A DNA stretch of 64,000 bases from Isoetes taiwanensis (taxonomy: Eukaryota > Streptophyta > Lycopodiopsida > Isoetales > Isoetaceae). Numbering within the stretch: position 1 is the first letter of the stretch; each line of letters starts with the position of its first letter. The DNA is taken from the NCBI GenBank assembly GCA_021234155.1, contig JAJEKV010000087.1:2472974-2536973 (forward strand), read 5' to 3'. The notes below the pieces were generated by a model that searched no databases, was not told the DNA's origin, and saw nothing but the letters and a program-made list of their open reading frames with translations. This document shows positions 1 to 8,484 of this stretch, piece by piece. The translations under genes and the position numbers were made by a program.

Positions 1-590
1 TGTATAAGTTTATAACTATAAGGTTTGACGCTAAAACTGACTCTAATACCCCCGTCCTCTTGGCAAGCTTGCTCCTGCCAATATAAAAAACCATTTAGAT
101 CTCTCATGATCAACCTATGCATACGATTTGGTCTTTGATCAATAGTGGCCCCTTCCTCTTCTATAGCTTTTATTCTAACCTCTAGCTCTTCTTCAAGTCT
201 TTGATTGACAACATGAAATGGGTCTAGAATCAATTTTTGTTTAACATGCCGAACTTGGTTGTATAGATCAACCTTAATTTTCTTAAATTCACTAGCCTCT
301 TCCCCCACTTTTTATTCAATCCATCATAATGGCATTTTTTCTGATCTTGATTTTCATACTAGGGAGCCCCTTCTCCCTTGGTTGAGCTATAAGATATTCC
401 TTGAATGGGATGCAAAATACATCCTTCCTTAGGAGGCCTGTATTATGTTTAAAATGAACGTTTCCTTTTCGTCTAATGGAAGGAAGATCTTCAAAGACCA
501 GCTTGTGTGGAACATATTCTAACTGGGAAAAGGCAAGATCCCCTCCCACATAGCCAGTCCATGAAGGAACAGACTTGCTTTTTTTTTATT
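1..590 (-). CDS. Unrecognised coding fragment, partial and possibly frameshifted
   Basis: Two adjoining open frames on the minus strand look like one coding stretch. The first runs from about 590 down to 316 and reads through SVPSWTGYVGGDLAFSQLEY and LVFEDLPSIRRKGNVHFKH, ending at a TGA. The second lies in another frame from 308 to the window edge, about 102 codons without a stop. It begins VGEEASEFKKIKVDLYNQV, is rich in E/K/R and coiled-coil-like, and then continues RMHRLIMRDLNGFLYWQEQA. The composition looks like real protein. I see no intron signals at the junction, so a single-base frameshift near 310 is the simplest reading. The 5' end abuts a T-rich tract (579-599) that reads as poly(A) on the coding strand, so it is not an obvious gene start. 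I do not recognise the family. It could be a decayed gene or part of a mobile element. Confidence 0.4.
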
Positions 591-615
591 TTTTTTTGTG
601 TTTATTAGACCATGA

Positions 616-771
616 ATAAGGTAAGGTTATCGGTCTGGCCGAGGCCGATAACCAAAAATGCGTGATCGAGGCTGTACGTTCGATTACGTGCCAAATATCT
701 GGCCTTGAACGTATAGCCTCGATCACGCATTTTTGGTTATCGGCAGAGGCGAAGGCCGATAACCACCTTAT
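616..771. repeat. GGCC-rich foldback hairpin 1
   Basis: A long inverted repeat. The arm at 616-681 pairs with 707-771 over about 65 bases with only a few mismatches, around a loop of about 25 bases. Each arm also contains a smaller palindrome (GGTTATCGG ... CCGATAACC around GGCC). The single strand would fold into a long near-perfect stem, as expected of a foldback element or MITE. Hairpins of the same build, but different sequence, occur at 3331-3475 and 5241-5350. Confidence 0.85.
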
Positions 772-791
772 CGGTCTTATATGGGTGGAAT

Positions 792-845
792 AGTACTGAT
801 AACTAGTTATCAGTACTCCTCCAGTACTGATAACTAGTTGTCAGT
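792..845. repeat. Perfect 26-bp palindrome with a degenerate direct copy
   Basis: Bases 792-817 form a perfect 26-bp palindrome whose half-site is AGTACTGATAACT. About 30 bases on (822-844) the left part recurs with one change in the right arm (AGTTGTCAG). It lies 20 bases to the right of foldback hairpin 1 and may belong to the same insertion. Confidence 0.75.
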
Positions 846-1717
846 CTACACCAATAATGATAACCAAAAAACAAGGACTCTCCCGTTACACTAGAGAGTC
901 CAATAAGGAGTATTCGATGGTGGGAGAAGAGAAAAGAGTCCCATGCCAGTCCCTCCTCCCCCAAGAGGTTTCTATGTAAGTGACAAGCTTTAGAAAAAGG
1001 CGCACTGATGGAACAAAAAGACTCCAACGTAACTTCTATTGGGTCGTTCATTTATTTATGCGCTAATAAAGTAAGTATAACGGTTTGATCCAAATATAGG
1101 ATCAGTTCCTACAATCATGGAAGGTCATCTTTATGAGATGAACCTTCTGTTCCCAACAGTAAGCCAATCTTCTGACCCTAGATGAGGTCACCACCTATGT
1201 TGGTTCTTTACTCAATCTTCTGACCCTAGACATCCGTCATATTGAGGTCACCACCTATGTTGGTTCTTTACTGTGTTCTTTCCATCTTTACATTTGGATC
1301 AAGGAAGATTAATCTTCCACATCCACGGTTACTATTTTTGGTTTATTAAAAATGCAAGCCCATGTTATGTTAATGGTGCCAAACAACCATTGATTCATCA
1401 ATACATGAAGAAAAGAAAAAAAAAATCATGGTGCAAACAACCATTGATTATCTCATTCCCTAAAAGAATAAAAAGTACATTGGATGGCGAAAGCCAAGTC
1501 ATATGGCTTGACCACAAGAAAAGAAGAGCCTCTGGATCTATTCACAATACAATGCCTGCCAAGTTCACAATACAATGCCTGCCAATTCTGCAGAGACATC
1601 TTACTGAGATGCAGACGTAAGTTCAAAGGCATCTCAGTAAGATGTCGAACCCCTTTTTTTTGCCAATCTCAGCAGCCTGCTTCTAGAAGCTCTCTTGAAG
1701 CTTTTGTTGGGTAATCT
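846..1717. repeat. Intergenic DNA with short tandem and inverted repeats
   Basis: No supported gene. Around 1164-1271 a unit containing CAATCTTCTGACCCTAGA and GAGGTCACCACCTATGTTGG occurs twice in tandem. At 1540-1583 a 21-bp unit ending ACAATGCCTGCCA is repeated. The 18-bp inverted repeat at 1595-1646 is listed separately. The short open frames here are not convincing: no codon bias and no recognisable domains. Confidence 0.6.
1595..1646. repeat. Perfect 18-bp inverted repeat (small hairpin)
   Basis: GACATCTTACTGAGATGC at 1595-1612 is followed after 16 bases by its exact reverse complement at 1629-1646. A T-run follows at 1656-1662. The stem is shorter than a typical plant microRNA precursor (no 21-nt duplex), so this may be a small foldback, or a terminator-like structure in either direction. 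Confidence 0.7.
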
Positions 1718-2536
1718 TTAAAATACTAGATTGTTGGGCCTGTTCAAATATTTATGCAGATCTTCTCTTCTACCTGCTTGTTGTATCGATTTCTGAAGCT
1801 TGCTTGGCCCCAAATCCGCCCCAAATACTCCGCCCATGGCTATGCTGTCTCCACACATCGGAAAAGCATATTTTGGAGAACCCATTATTCTTGCCGGAGA
1901 TCCCATTCTGGCCGGAGACATTCCGCCCATCCTGCCTTCCCGAATCCCTTGTATGGGACGTGAATCCGCTAGCTTTCTGTATTTTCCAGGCTTTGCAGAA
2001 TATTTTTCTGGCCGCCCAGAAATCGTTTTTGGATCCGAAATAGTTTTTGGGTCCGATTCTGATCTTCCCAGCCATGGATCCCAGGCTGCACAGACGGGCT
2101 TCTCTGCTTTGCTTGCGGAGTTGCTCCTGCGCAGAAAATGGGGCTTCTTAAACCGGAAAAATTCTCTCCAGCTTCTGGTTTTTTTTGCACTAGAACCATT
2201 CGATTCTGCTTCTGATTTCTCGTCTCGACGAATGCGATTCATGTTCAAAGACTCTGCAATATCTCCGTTTTTTTTCTCATATTGCTGTTCCGAAACCAGG
2301 GAGATCTTTTCTGCAAAAACACCATCATCCGGGACCGATTTTTCTGATACCCACATATGGGATCTGCGGACTTTTGGAGTTGCGGCTTCAAATTGAAGCC
2401 GGGCAGGATTTGCAAACTCAAAATCAGCGCCAGAAAAGACCTCCTGAAAGTTAGAACTAGAAGCAGACGTATGATCTGGGAATGTAAAAGAAAAACTTAA
2501 ATCGCCAGCAGGTTGAAGAATCTGTGCAGAGGCCAT
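1718..2536 (-). CDS. Plant-specific hypothetical protein, possible DUF1645-like (paralogue A)
   Basis: Single-exon gene of 272 residues. I start it at the MASAQILQ methionine, not nine codons upstream, because the inverted paralogue at 4396-5241 begins with the same MASAQ. Visible parts in order: an N-terminal region with DFEFANPARL; TPKVRRSHMWVSEK followed by PDDGVFAEKI; a basic WREFFRFKKPHFLRRSNSAS segment; AWDPWLGRSESDPKTIS with a duplicated SDPKTIS; MSPARMGSPAR repeats; and a C-terminal GGVFGADLGPSKLQKSIQQ segment. The layout (acidic F-E-F, then D-x-x-F-x-x-x-I, then a basic and aromatic stretch) recalls plant DUF1645 proteins, but that is a guess. No catalytic motif, signal peptide or membrane segment is visible. 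A TATAAAA box lies about 40 bases upstream. The function is unknown; low complexity and basic patches would fit a regulatory or nuclear protein. Confidence 0.75.
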   Translation of the reverse strand: MASAQILQPAGDLSFSFTFPDHTSASSSNFQEVFSGADFEFANPARLQFEAATPKVRRSHMWVSEKSVPDDGVFAEKISLVSEQQYEKKNGDIAESLNMNRIRRDEKSEAESNGSSAKKTRSWREFFRFKKPHFLRRSNSASKAEKPVCAAWDPWLGRSESDPKTISDPKTISGRPEKYSAKPGKYRKLADSRPIQGIREGRMGGMSPARMGSPARIMGSPKYAFPMCGDSIAMGGVFGADLGPSKLQKSIQQAGRREDLHKYLNRPNNLVF

Positions 2537-2574
2537 AGCCAAAGTATGCAAATGAATGAACATGCCATGATTTG

Positions 2575-2581
2575 TTTTATA
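2575..2581 (-). promoter_or_regulatory. TATA box of paralogue A
   Basis: TATAAAA on the minus strand, 39 bases before the chosen start. The stretch between it and the start contains GGCATGTTC and TTTGCATA, both also present between TATA box and start in paralogue B, so the promoter was duplicated with the gene and has been conserved. Confidence 0.65.
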
Positions 2582-3330
2582 AGAAGGAGAATAATTTATT
2601 CAAAGAATAGCAGAGGGTTCGATTGAGAACCTTCCACGGCATACCTTTTCCTGATAGGTAATTTCTTGCCTCGCTCCTAAAATAAGCGGTCTTTGTGGCA
2701 TTCTTCTAAGTTTCTTCCAATGTTTACATAAACTTCAAGCATCCGCAAATAGGATGTGAAACTCCCTGTGAAATAGACTGTCGAACTTTGACTTCTTGTA
2801 GTTTTTAGACAATGACATGACAAAAAAATAAAATCCTTTTGTCCATAAAATCCTTTTGTTTCCAAGGGAGATCCATAATTGATAGGCGTTAATTGGCGAA
2901 GAAAATTGACAAATTGAGTAGGCACACATGAGGTCAAAATACTCGGATATCTCACATTTGGGACAAAGATGTCAAAAATACTAATTTCCCATATCCCACA
3001 AACAATGTGGACGTAAGATTTGAAAAAGGTTGCCAACTCTATTTATTGCCCCTATAGAGGTACATGTATGAATGCTATATATGCTATGTGAATGTCAAAA
3101 TTCACGAGTCCATTTCTCAAGGGAGTTCCACACTCTAATTTATGACCAACATATTCCTATGTTCACCGAATGGAGGCCATGGAAGTTACTCATAGGAGTA
3201 TGAAACACTAAGAAACTTGGAAGAATGTGTGGAAAATGCAGCCCCGCTCTAGAAGATAGATACAATATAGATAGAGTTTTTAATGTCCGCGTGAAGAGAG
3301 ATGCTGGGTTATGTATATTTTATGGGGTAG
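2582..3330. other. Spacer between the inverted paralogues, no supported gene
   Basis: AT-rich. The 119-codon open frame on the minus strand (2677-3036) has no recognisable domain and no promoter-like context, so I do not call it. Nothing else stands out before foldback hairpin 2. Confidence 0.5.
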
Positions 3331-3475
3331 ATAACGTCCTCTCCCGAGGAGTTATGGGCCATAAAAATGGCTGAGTGGCCATGTGGCCACGAAATTCAGC
3401 CCGGCCGAGGAATTTCGTGGCCACATGGCCACGAGGCCATTTTTCTGGCCCATAACTCCGAGGGGAGGACGTTAT
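3331..3475. repeat. GGCC-rich foldback hairpin 2
   Basis: Arms at about 3331-3396 and 3411-3475 are inverted copies with small interruptions: ATAACGTCC at the outer left matches GGACGTTAT at the outer right, and GTGGCCACGAAATT pairs with AATTTCGTGGCCAC near the centre. The loop contains CCGGCCGAGG. The right end directly abuts the left terminal repeat of the 720-bp element that follows. Confidence 0.85.
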
Positions 3476-3476
3476 C

Positions 3477-4196
3477 GGCCTTAACGTCCTTGGCCGAGGC
3501 ATTTGGCAGAGCCGCCATAGCCAAGCTTGGCAGCCCGCACTGCCATCTCTGTTTTTGGTGTACCGTCGCATCTCTGTAGGCTAATCGCCCAAGTCCGGCG
3601 AGCCCCTAAAACCTTCCATCTCCATGGGCCAGGCCTATTTCGTACTCTGAATTCTGTGATATTCTTCTTCGCCGGAATAGAGCTCCATTCCTTCACGCCT
3701 CCTTCCCTTCCCGCCGGATCTGTCCCTCTCAGACCTCCTTAACAAATCTCAAATAGCTCTGTTTTTTAAACAGAGCATACAGAGCATCTGCTGCAGCAGG
3801 GGCGACGGATTTACAGCGCTGGTTGCATAAGACTGCAGAACTATGGCGACGGATTTGCTGCCAAAGAAGCCCAACTATGGCGACGGATTTGCTGCGGTGG
3901 ATGCCATCTTCACTGACAGTATGCCTGCAGTTACAGCGCTGCCCCGGCTATGGCTATGGCGCTGCCCGGCTATGGCCTGTCATTTGTGCTTGGCTATGGC
4001 GGAGGGCCCAGAAAAAAGAAAACGACCACGTTGCAGCAGAGGAAATGTTATGCAGCAGAGGAAATGTTATGGCCATAACATTTTGTTATGGTCATAACCG
4101 ATTGGGCCACATAATGTTACTGGACATAACATTAAGAGATCAACGGCTGAGATTAAACCCTACAGCTAAATGCTGAGGCCAAGGACGTTAAGGGCC
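3477..4196. mobile_element. 720-bp non-autonomous element with ~25-bp terminal inverted repeats
   Basis: The left end (3477-3501, containing TTAACGTCCTTGGCC) and the right end (4171-4196, containing GGCCAAGGACGTTAA) are inverted copies. No protein is encoded. Inside are a 36-bp tandem unit ending ACTATGGCGACGGATTTGCT (3841-3896, with a partial earlier copy at about 3807), a 21-bp tandem unit (GCAGCAGAGGAAATGTTAT, 4032-4072) and a 20-bp perfect palindrome centred on GGCC (4063-4082). A related sequence (CGTCCTTGGC then GCCGCCATAGC) occurs near 49200. The right end lies about 160 bases before the TATA box of the next gene, so the element could affect that promoter. Looks MITE-like; the superfamily is not determined. 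Confidence 0.65.
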
Positions 4197-4355
4197 AAAG
4201 AATCAACCATCGCCATTTGCGCCCCTGAAGGCAACCGCTAGGATTTAACCCAACAAGGTGGGAACCAATCATCCGACCTTGTTTGGCCAAGGGCAAGAAG
4301 GTAAAAGCTTGGAAGGTTCTTAATGGAACTATCTTTTCGAAGAAATTCTTCTCCC

Positions 4356-4362
4356 TATAAAA
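4356..4362 (+). promoter_or_regulatory. TATA box of paralogue B
   Basis: TATAAAA 34 bases before the start at 4396, followed by GGCATGTTC and TTTGCATA as in paralogue A. The spacing implies a very short 5' leader. Confidence 0.65.
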
Positions 4363-4395
4363 CCACCACATTGGCATGTTCTTTGCATATTTGCC

Positions 4396-5241
4396 ATGGC
4401 TTCTGCACAGATCATTCAACCTGCGAGTAATTTCGATCTTGGTATTGGATTCTCCCGAAATTTTTCCTTTGCAATCAAAGATCATACCCCAGCTCCTATT
4501 TCTATCCCTCGGAAAGACCCTTCCGGTGATGATTTTGAATTCGCAAATCCTTCCCTGCTTCGTTTTGAATGCGGAACTCCAAAAGTGCGCAGATCGGATT
4601 TGTGGGTATCAGAAAAATCCATCCCAGATGATGGTGTTTTGGCAGAAAATATCTCCCATAATCGGGGTTCAGAACAACAGGATGAGAAAAAGAACAGAGG
4701 TACAAAGATTGCAGAGTTTTTGAGCATGAATCGCGTTCTTCGAGACCAAAAATCAGACGCACAATTGAATGGTTCATGTGCAAAAAAATGCAAAGGCTGG
4801 AGAGAAATCTTCCGGTTTAAGAGGCCCCATTTTTTGCGCAGGAGCAACTCCGCAAGCAAAGCAGAGAAGCCCGTCTGTCCAGCCTGGGATCCATGGCTGG
4901 GAAGATCAGAATCTGACCCAAAAACTATTTCTGATCCAAAAACTATTTCCAAAAGTTCAAAGAAAGATTCTCCAAAGCCCGGGAAATCCAGAAAAGTAGC
5001 TGATTCACATACGATTTGGGGGTTTCAGGAAGATAGGACCGGCAGAATGTCTCCGGCCAGAATGGGTTCTCCGGCGAGAATGGGTTCTCCAAGATCTGGA
5101 GACAGCAGAGTCATGGACGGAGTATTTGGGGCGGATTTGGGGCTAAGCAAGCTTCAGAAGTCGATACAACAAGCAGGTAAAAGAGAAGATCTGCAGAGGT
5201 ATTTGAAAAGGCCCAACAATCCGCAGCTTCTATTTTGTTAG
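4396..5241 (+). CDS. Plant-specific hypothetical protein, possible DUF1645-like (paralogue B)
   Basis: Single-exon gene of 281 residues, inverted relative to paralogue A and about two-thirds identical to it by eye. Shared blocks: MASAQ start; DFEFANPSLLRFE; GTPKVRRSDLWVSEKSIPDD; GWREIFRFKRPHFLRRSNSA; KAEKPVCPAWDPWLGRSESD with the duplicated SDPKTIS; MSPARMGSPARMGSP; and GVFGADLGLSKLQKSIQQAG. The N-terminal 40 residues differ most. The open frame with conserved blocks argues that both copies are, or were recently, under selection. The C terminus differs from A: the last residues are NNPQLLFC, and the final G of the TAG stop is the first base of foldback hairpin 3, so an insertion seems to have cut the original 3' end. 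Function unknown. Confidence 0.75.
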   Translation: MASAQIIQPASNFDLGIGFSRNFSFAIKDHTPAPISIPRKDPSGDDFEFANPSLLRFECGTPKVRRSDLWVSEKSIPDDGVLAENISHNRGSEQQDEKKNRGTKIAEFLSMNRVLRDQKSDAQLNGSCAKKCKGWREIFRFKRPHFLRRSNSASKAEKPVCPAWDPWLGRSESDPKTISDPKTISKSSKKDSPKPGKSRKVADSHTIWGFQEDRTGRMSPARMGSPARMGSPRSGDSRVMDGVFGADLGLSKLQKSIQQAGKREDLQRYLKRPNNPQLLFC

Positions 5242-5350
5242 GGGTAATGTTCGGCCAGAGGCCATTACGCGGGGTAAGGCCACCTGGCGAGCCCGGAGGG
5301 CGAGCCAGTGGCCGCACCCCGCGTAATGGCCTCTGGCCGAACATTCCCCA
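5241..5350. repeat. GGCC-rich foldback hairpin 3
   Basis: A 110-base near-perfect inverted repeat. The outer 35 bases (starting GGGGTAATGTTCGGCCAGAG) match the reverse complement of the last 35 with one extra base. The inner parts (GGCCACCTGGCGAGCCC) pair less well. It starts within the stop codon of paralogue B and ends exactly where the left inverted repeat of the recombinase unit begins, the same arrangement as foldback 2 with its element. Confidence 0.85.
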
Positions 5351-5378
5351 ACGAAATGTTGGGGGTAGGCCACATTTC

Positions 5379-6179
5379 CCACGTGTGGCCGAATTTTACG
5401 ACGAAAAGTTTGGGACAGAATTTTTGGTCACTCCACATTTTTGGCTATGGCGAGGTCGGCTATAGCGGTCCATTAGCCGCTTAGCTTCCTCGTCGACTTT
5501 TTTGCTTGCTGGAGCATCTTTTTGTGTTTTTTTTGCTGATTTTGGCGGTCGCTCGATTTTGATTTTGGCCAAAGATCATTTTGTTGATTAGCATCATTTC
5601 AGTGGCGCCAGCATCATTCTTGTTGATTCAGCAGTTTCTGACAGTGTTTTCAGAGGTTTGCCATGATTATCTTTCGATTTTCATGATGATCATTCGATTT
5701 TTGGCATAAGTTTTGTGAAATCATGCGTCCTAACATGTTTTTCTTGCAGATTTTGTCGCCTGGAGGTACATGCAACTGCAGAGTATCATTTCTTGCGAAA
5801 GATTTTGATATTTTGGCGAAATCTTCAGGTAAAGTCACGAGTTCTTCTTATTTTTTCATGTTTCTATGATAAAGTTTACAGATCCGTGTGCTTTTTCTAC
5901 AGATCTGTCTCTTGGAGTAACATGCAAGGCTATCCCGACCTTTCTTTCTTGCTTTTGTGCTTTCTTGCAAGCCTATCCCGACCTTTCTTATTTGCTATGC
6001 AGATTAGTCTGTTCCGTGCAAAACTTTGTGCTTCTATCTTGAGCTTTTTGCGTTATCCCTAATATTTCGCGTGTAGATGGATTGCGTGATGGCTAAATAC
6101 CTTGTTTTCTTGGCCTTTTATTTTTCTTTGTGAACATTATCGCTTATAAGGTTACGTTTCTTTGTCGGCTTCAGTAAAG
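5379..6179 (+). promoter_or_regulatory. Upstream region / probable 5' leader of the recombinase gene
   Basis: T-rich, no coding potential that I can support. Short duplications: CTATCCCGACCTTTCTT occurs at about 5931 and 5972, and GTTGATTAGCATCATTTC resembles a copy about 40 bases later. A TTTCTTTGTCGGCTTCAG stretch ending at 6174 is a good 3' splice acceptor six bases before the first ATG, so an intron in the 5' leader is plausible. Confidence 0.4.
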
Positions 6180-8165
6180 ATGGATGCATCTGTAGATCAG
6201 ATAGGTGCCATAGATTATCAGAGTGCCATAGATGATCAGATGGCTGCTGAGACGTGGCATTCCTTTGCCATTCTTTCTGGTGTTGATGAGGACGAAGTTT
6301 GTGAAGATGTTGATAAGTTTTTGGAAGCCTTTCCTTCAGATAAGATTGATGAGTTTTTGCTTTGAAATAAAGGGCGTTGATTGATTGGTATAATGTGGAG
6401 AACAAGGATAAGGATGAGTTTTTAGCTTTAGATGAAGAACTGATGAAGGAATCAGAGTCTGGTGGTCGGGATAGGTCTATTGGGGTGTCTATTTGGGCCA
6501 GAAAACGTTTTGATAATTGGAGGAAGGCATTTGGTCTTGATACTAGTGTTCCTATCGAAGAGATTCCATTGAAGGAGTTAAATGATATGCTGGTGAAGTT
6601 TATGCTTCAAGTGAAAAAGAAGAATGGAGATCTGTATCCTGCTGGCAGGTAACTTTTCTATGCAATTTTTTTATTTGGTTTTATACTGACTGTTTGTGTT
6701 TGCAGCCTTAGTGTTCTATACAGGGCTATTGGAAGAATGATCAGGAAGCATCAAGAGAAAAGGATTGGAGAGACAGGCAAACAGGAAGTGAGGTTTAATA
6801 TAATTACAAATGAAATTTTTACTCGAGCTACGTATGCTTTTGTCTTAGCTGCCAGGAGGTCTAGGGTGCAAGGTGTTGGCACTAAAACTGTTAGGGCACC
6901 TTCTATCAGTTTCAGTTTAGAAAGGGATCTGTTAGCAGATGTGGATCATCAGATGACATTTAATCGTGGCTGTCAGAAACGTCTGTGTTTTTACCTTTGT
7001 TCAAGGTTTGGGATTAGGGCAGCGACAGAACTTTATAATTTGCTAGATACTGATCTTTCTCTTGGCAGTGATGACTGTGGTGAGTTTATAGAATACAGTG
7101 AGAGGGAGAGTAAGAATTATCAGGTAACTGCAACAAGATATGATAGCAGTCATTTTAGGGAGCCTGTTCACACGCATGAGGCAGATTTTGTGATGACTTT
7201 TAAGCAATATATGAGGCATATGCCTGCCAAAGATACTGATGAACCTAGGAGTTTGTTTCTGACTTCTATCAACAGGCCTGCTGGAAATGTAAGTACTTTG
7301 AATTTTTTTATGTTAGTTCTTAGTTTGAGATTCAAGTTTTATTACTAATTGTTGGTTTTCAGGTCTGGTATTCCACCAATAAAGTTGGACTGAAGGTGAT
7401 AAAATCTTGGCTTAAGACAATGGGATCTTTAATTGATCATGGGGAGATTTCGAATAAATCTGGACGCGTTGCAACTGTTACACGATTGGCGATGGCAGGA
7501 GTTCCTGCTGAGGTCGGCATGAGAATCACAGGGCATCGATCTCTTGAAGCGTATGAAAAGTAAGTTGACAGTAATTTGTTTCTGTTTGTTTCTGTTTGTT
7601 TCTTAGGTATGACAGTAATTTGTGTTTGTTTCTTAGGTATGACAGGACGAAAGATATTCAGATGCGTGCTGCTATGTCCATTATATCTAATCCAGTTACT
7701 GAAACTGGTGCTCCGAGGACTTATGAATCAGTTTTAGCTGCTGAAATTCAGAAGAAACAAGTTAATGATTGTGCTAGTTCATCTTCTGCTCCATCTCGTG
7801 TTTTGGTTGCTGTTGATCCAAATGGCAGTTCTGGTCAGCAAGAAACTGTGAAGGAGTCAAGTTCAGTTAAGGGGAAGGAAATTGCTATGCCAGCAATTTG
7901 TGTTTCTAAGGTTCCAGGTTTTGGAGATGATAAAGAAAATGCTAGTTTCTATGAGGGTATTTCTGATGAAGCTCTATTGGATTTGAAAATCCCATCTTCA
8001 AAGACTCTTGTCACTGGTAATTCTCTGCAGCACGTTTCTGGATTTTCCTTCTTGGGAAGTGTGAGCAACTGTTTGTTCATTCAGTGCACTGATGCCAGTC
8101 AGATTAAAGACGCACTCCACAAATATCATGGCCAATCTGATAAGTCTTGTAATCCTGATATCTGA
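6180..8165 (+). CDS. Crypton/DUF3504-type tyrosine recombinase, five exon parts
   Basis: Exon parts: 6180-6316, 6373-6648, 6706-7288, 7363-7559, 7637-8165. Together they give 1722 bases, 573 residues, in frame. The last three introns (6649-6705, 7289-7362, 7560-7636) have clear GT...AG ends. The first (6317-6372) has weak signals and is proposed because the frames on either side differ; a frameshift is the alternative. Protein order: acidic N terminus; N-terminal SAM-like part (WARKRFDNWRKAFGLD, NDMLVKFMLQVKKKNGDLYP, SLSVLYRAIGRMIRKHQ); catalytic domain with Arg in FGIRAATEL (codon 7016), then NKSGRVATVTRLAMAGV, GHRSLEAYEKYDRTKDIQ, with Tyr nine residues after the GH histidine; then a 160-residue low-complexity Ser-rich tail. 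In Crypton and ZMYM/QRICH1-like relatives the box is usually N-H-S-G-R; here Lys replaces His. Such enzymes cut and join DNA through the Tyr. Active transposase or domesticated gene cannot be told apart here. Confidence 0.7.
7560..7636 (+). other. Intron with duplicated in-frame 3' splice site
   Basis: The 3' end of this intron and the first codons of the next exon are tandemly duplicated. TTTGTTTCTTAGGTATGACAG ends in AG at 7606 and again at 7636, exactly 30 bases apart. Splicing at the first site adds ten residues directly after the catalytic Tyr and keeps the frame, so both products have a Tyr at the right spacing from the GH box. The intron is otherwise made of GTTTCT-type short repeats. 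Confidence 0.75.
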
Positions 8166-8484
8166 TAAAACTTGTTGAATGCCTTTATGGCAATTGAAAC
8201 TTCTTTTTTTTGAATGAAACTTGTAATCAATTGCAGATTGCTTGAAGCACTGCAAAATTTTGAATGGAAACTGGAATTTTGAATCAAAAGTGAATGTATT
8301 GCTGAATTTATAATTTTGAATGTATTGGTGAATGTAATTCTGGTGAATTGTAAAGAATTTAATTGAATTGTGCTGGCAGAAGCACTGCCAGATGGCACTA
8401 GCTAGGACAGCTGGCACTAGCCCTGCCAGGTGTCACAGGAATGTCACAGAAAATTATAGGATGTAAAAGACACGATAATATCAA
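8166..8484 (+). other. 3' region of the recombinase gene
   Basis: AT-rich with repeated AATTTTGAAT-like words (8254-8330), then a patch of short inverted words (CTGGCA / TGCCAG, 8372-8432). No coding potential; likely 3' untranslated region and transposon end. Confidence 0.45.

Noticed and set aside
1770-2396. Long frames overlapping paralogue A on both strands (for example 198 codons, plus strand)
   Set aside because: They are antisense or shifted shadows of the gene at 1718-2536, whose frame is conserved in the paralogue; the shadow frames are not.
2677-3036. 119-codon minus-strand frame as a gene
   Set aside because: No domain, no promoter, AT-rich composition gives such frames by chance.
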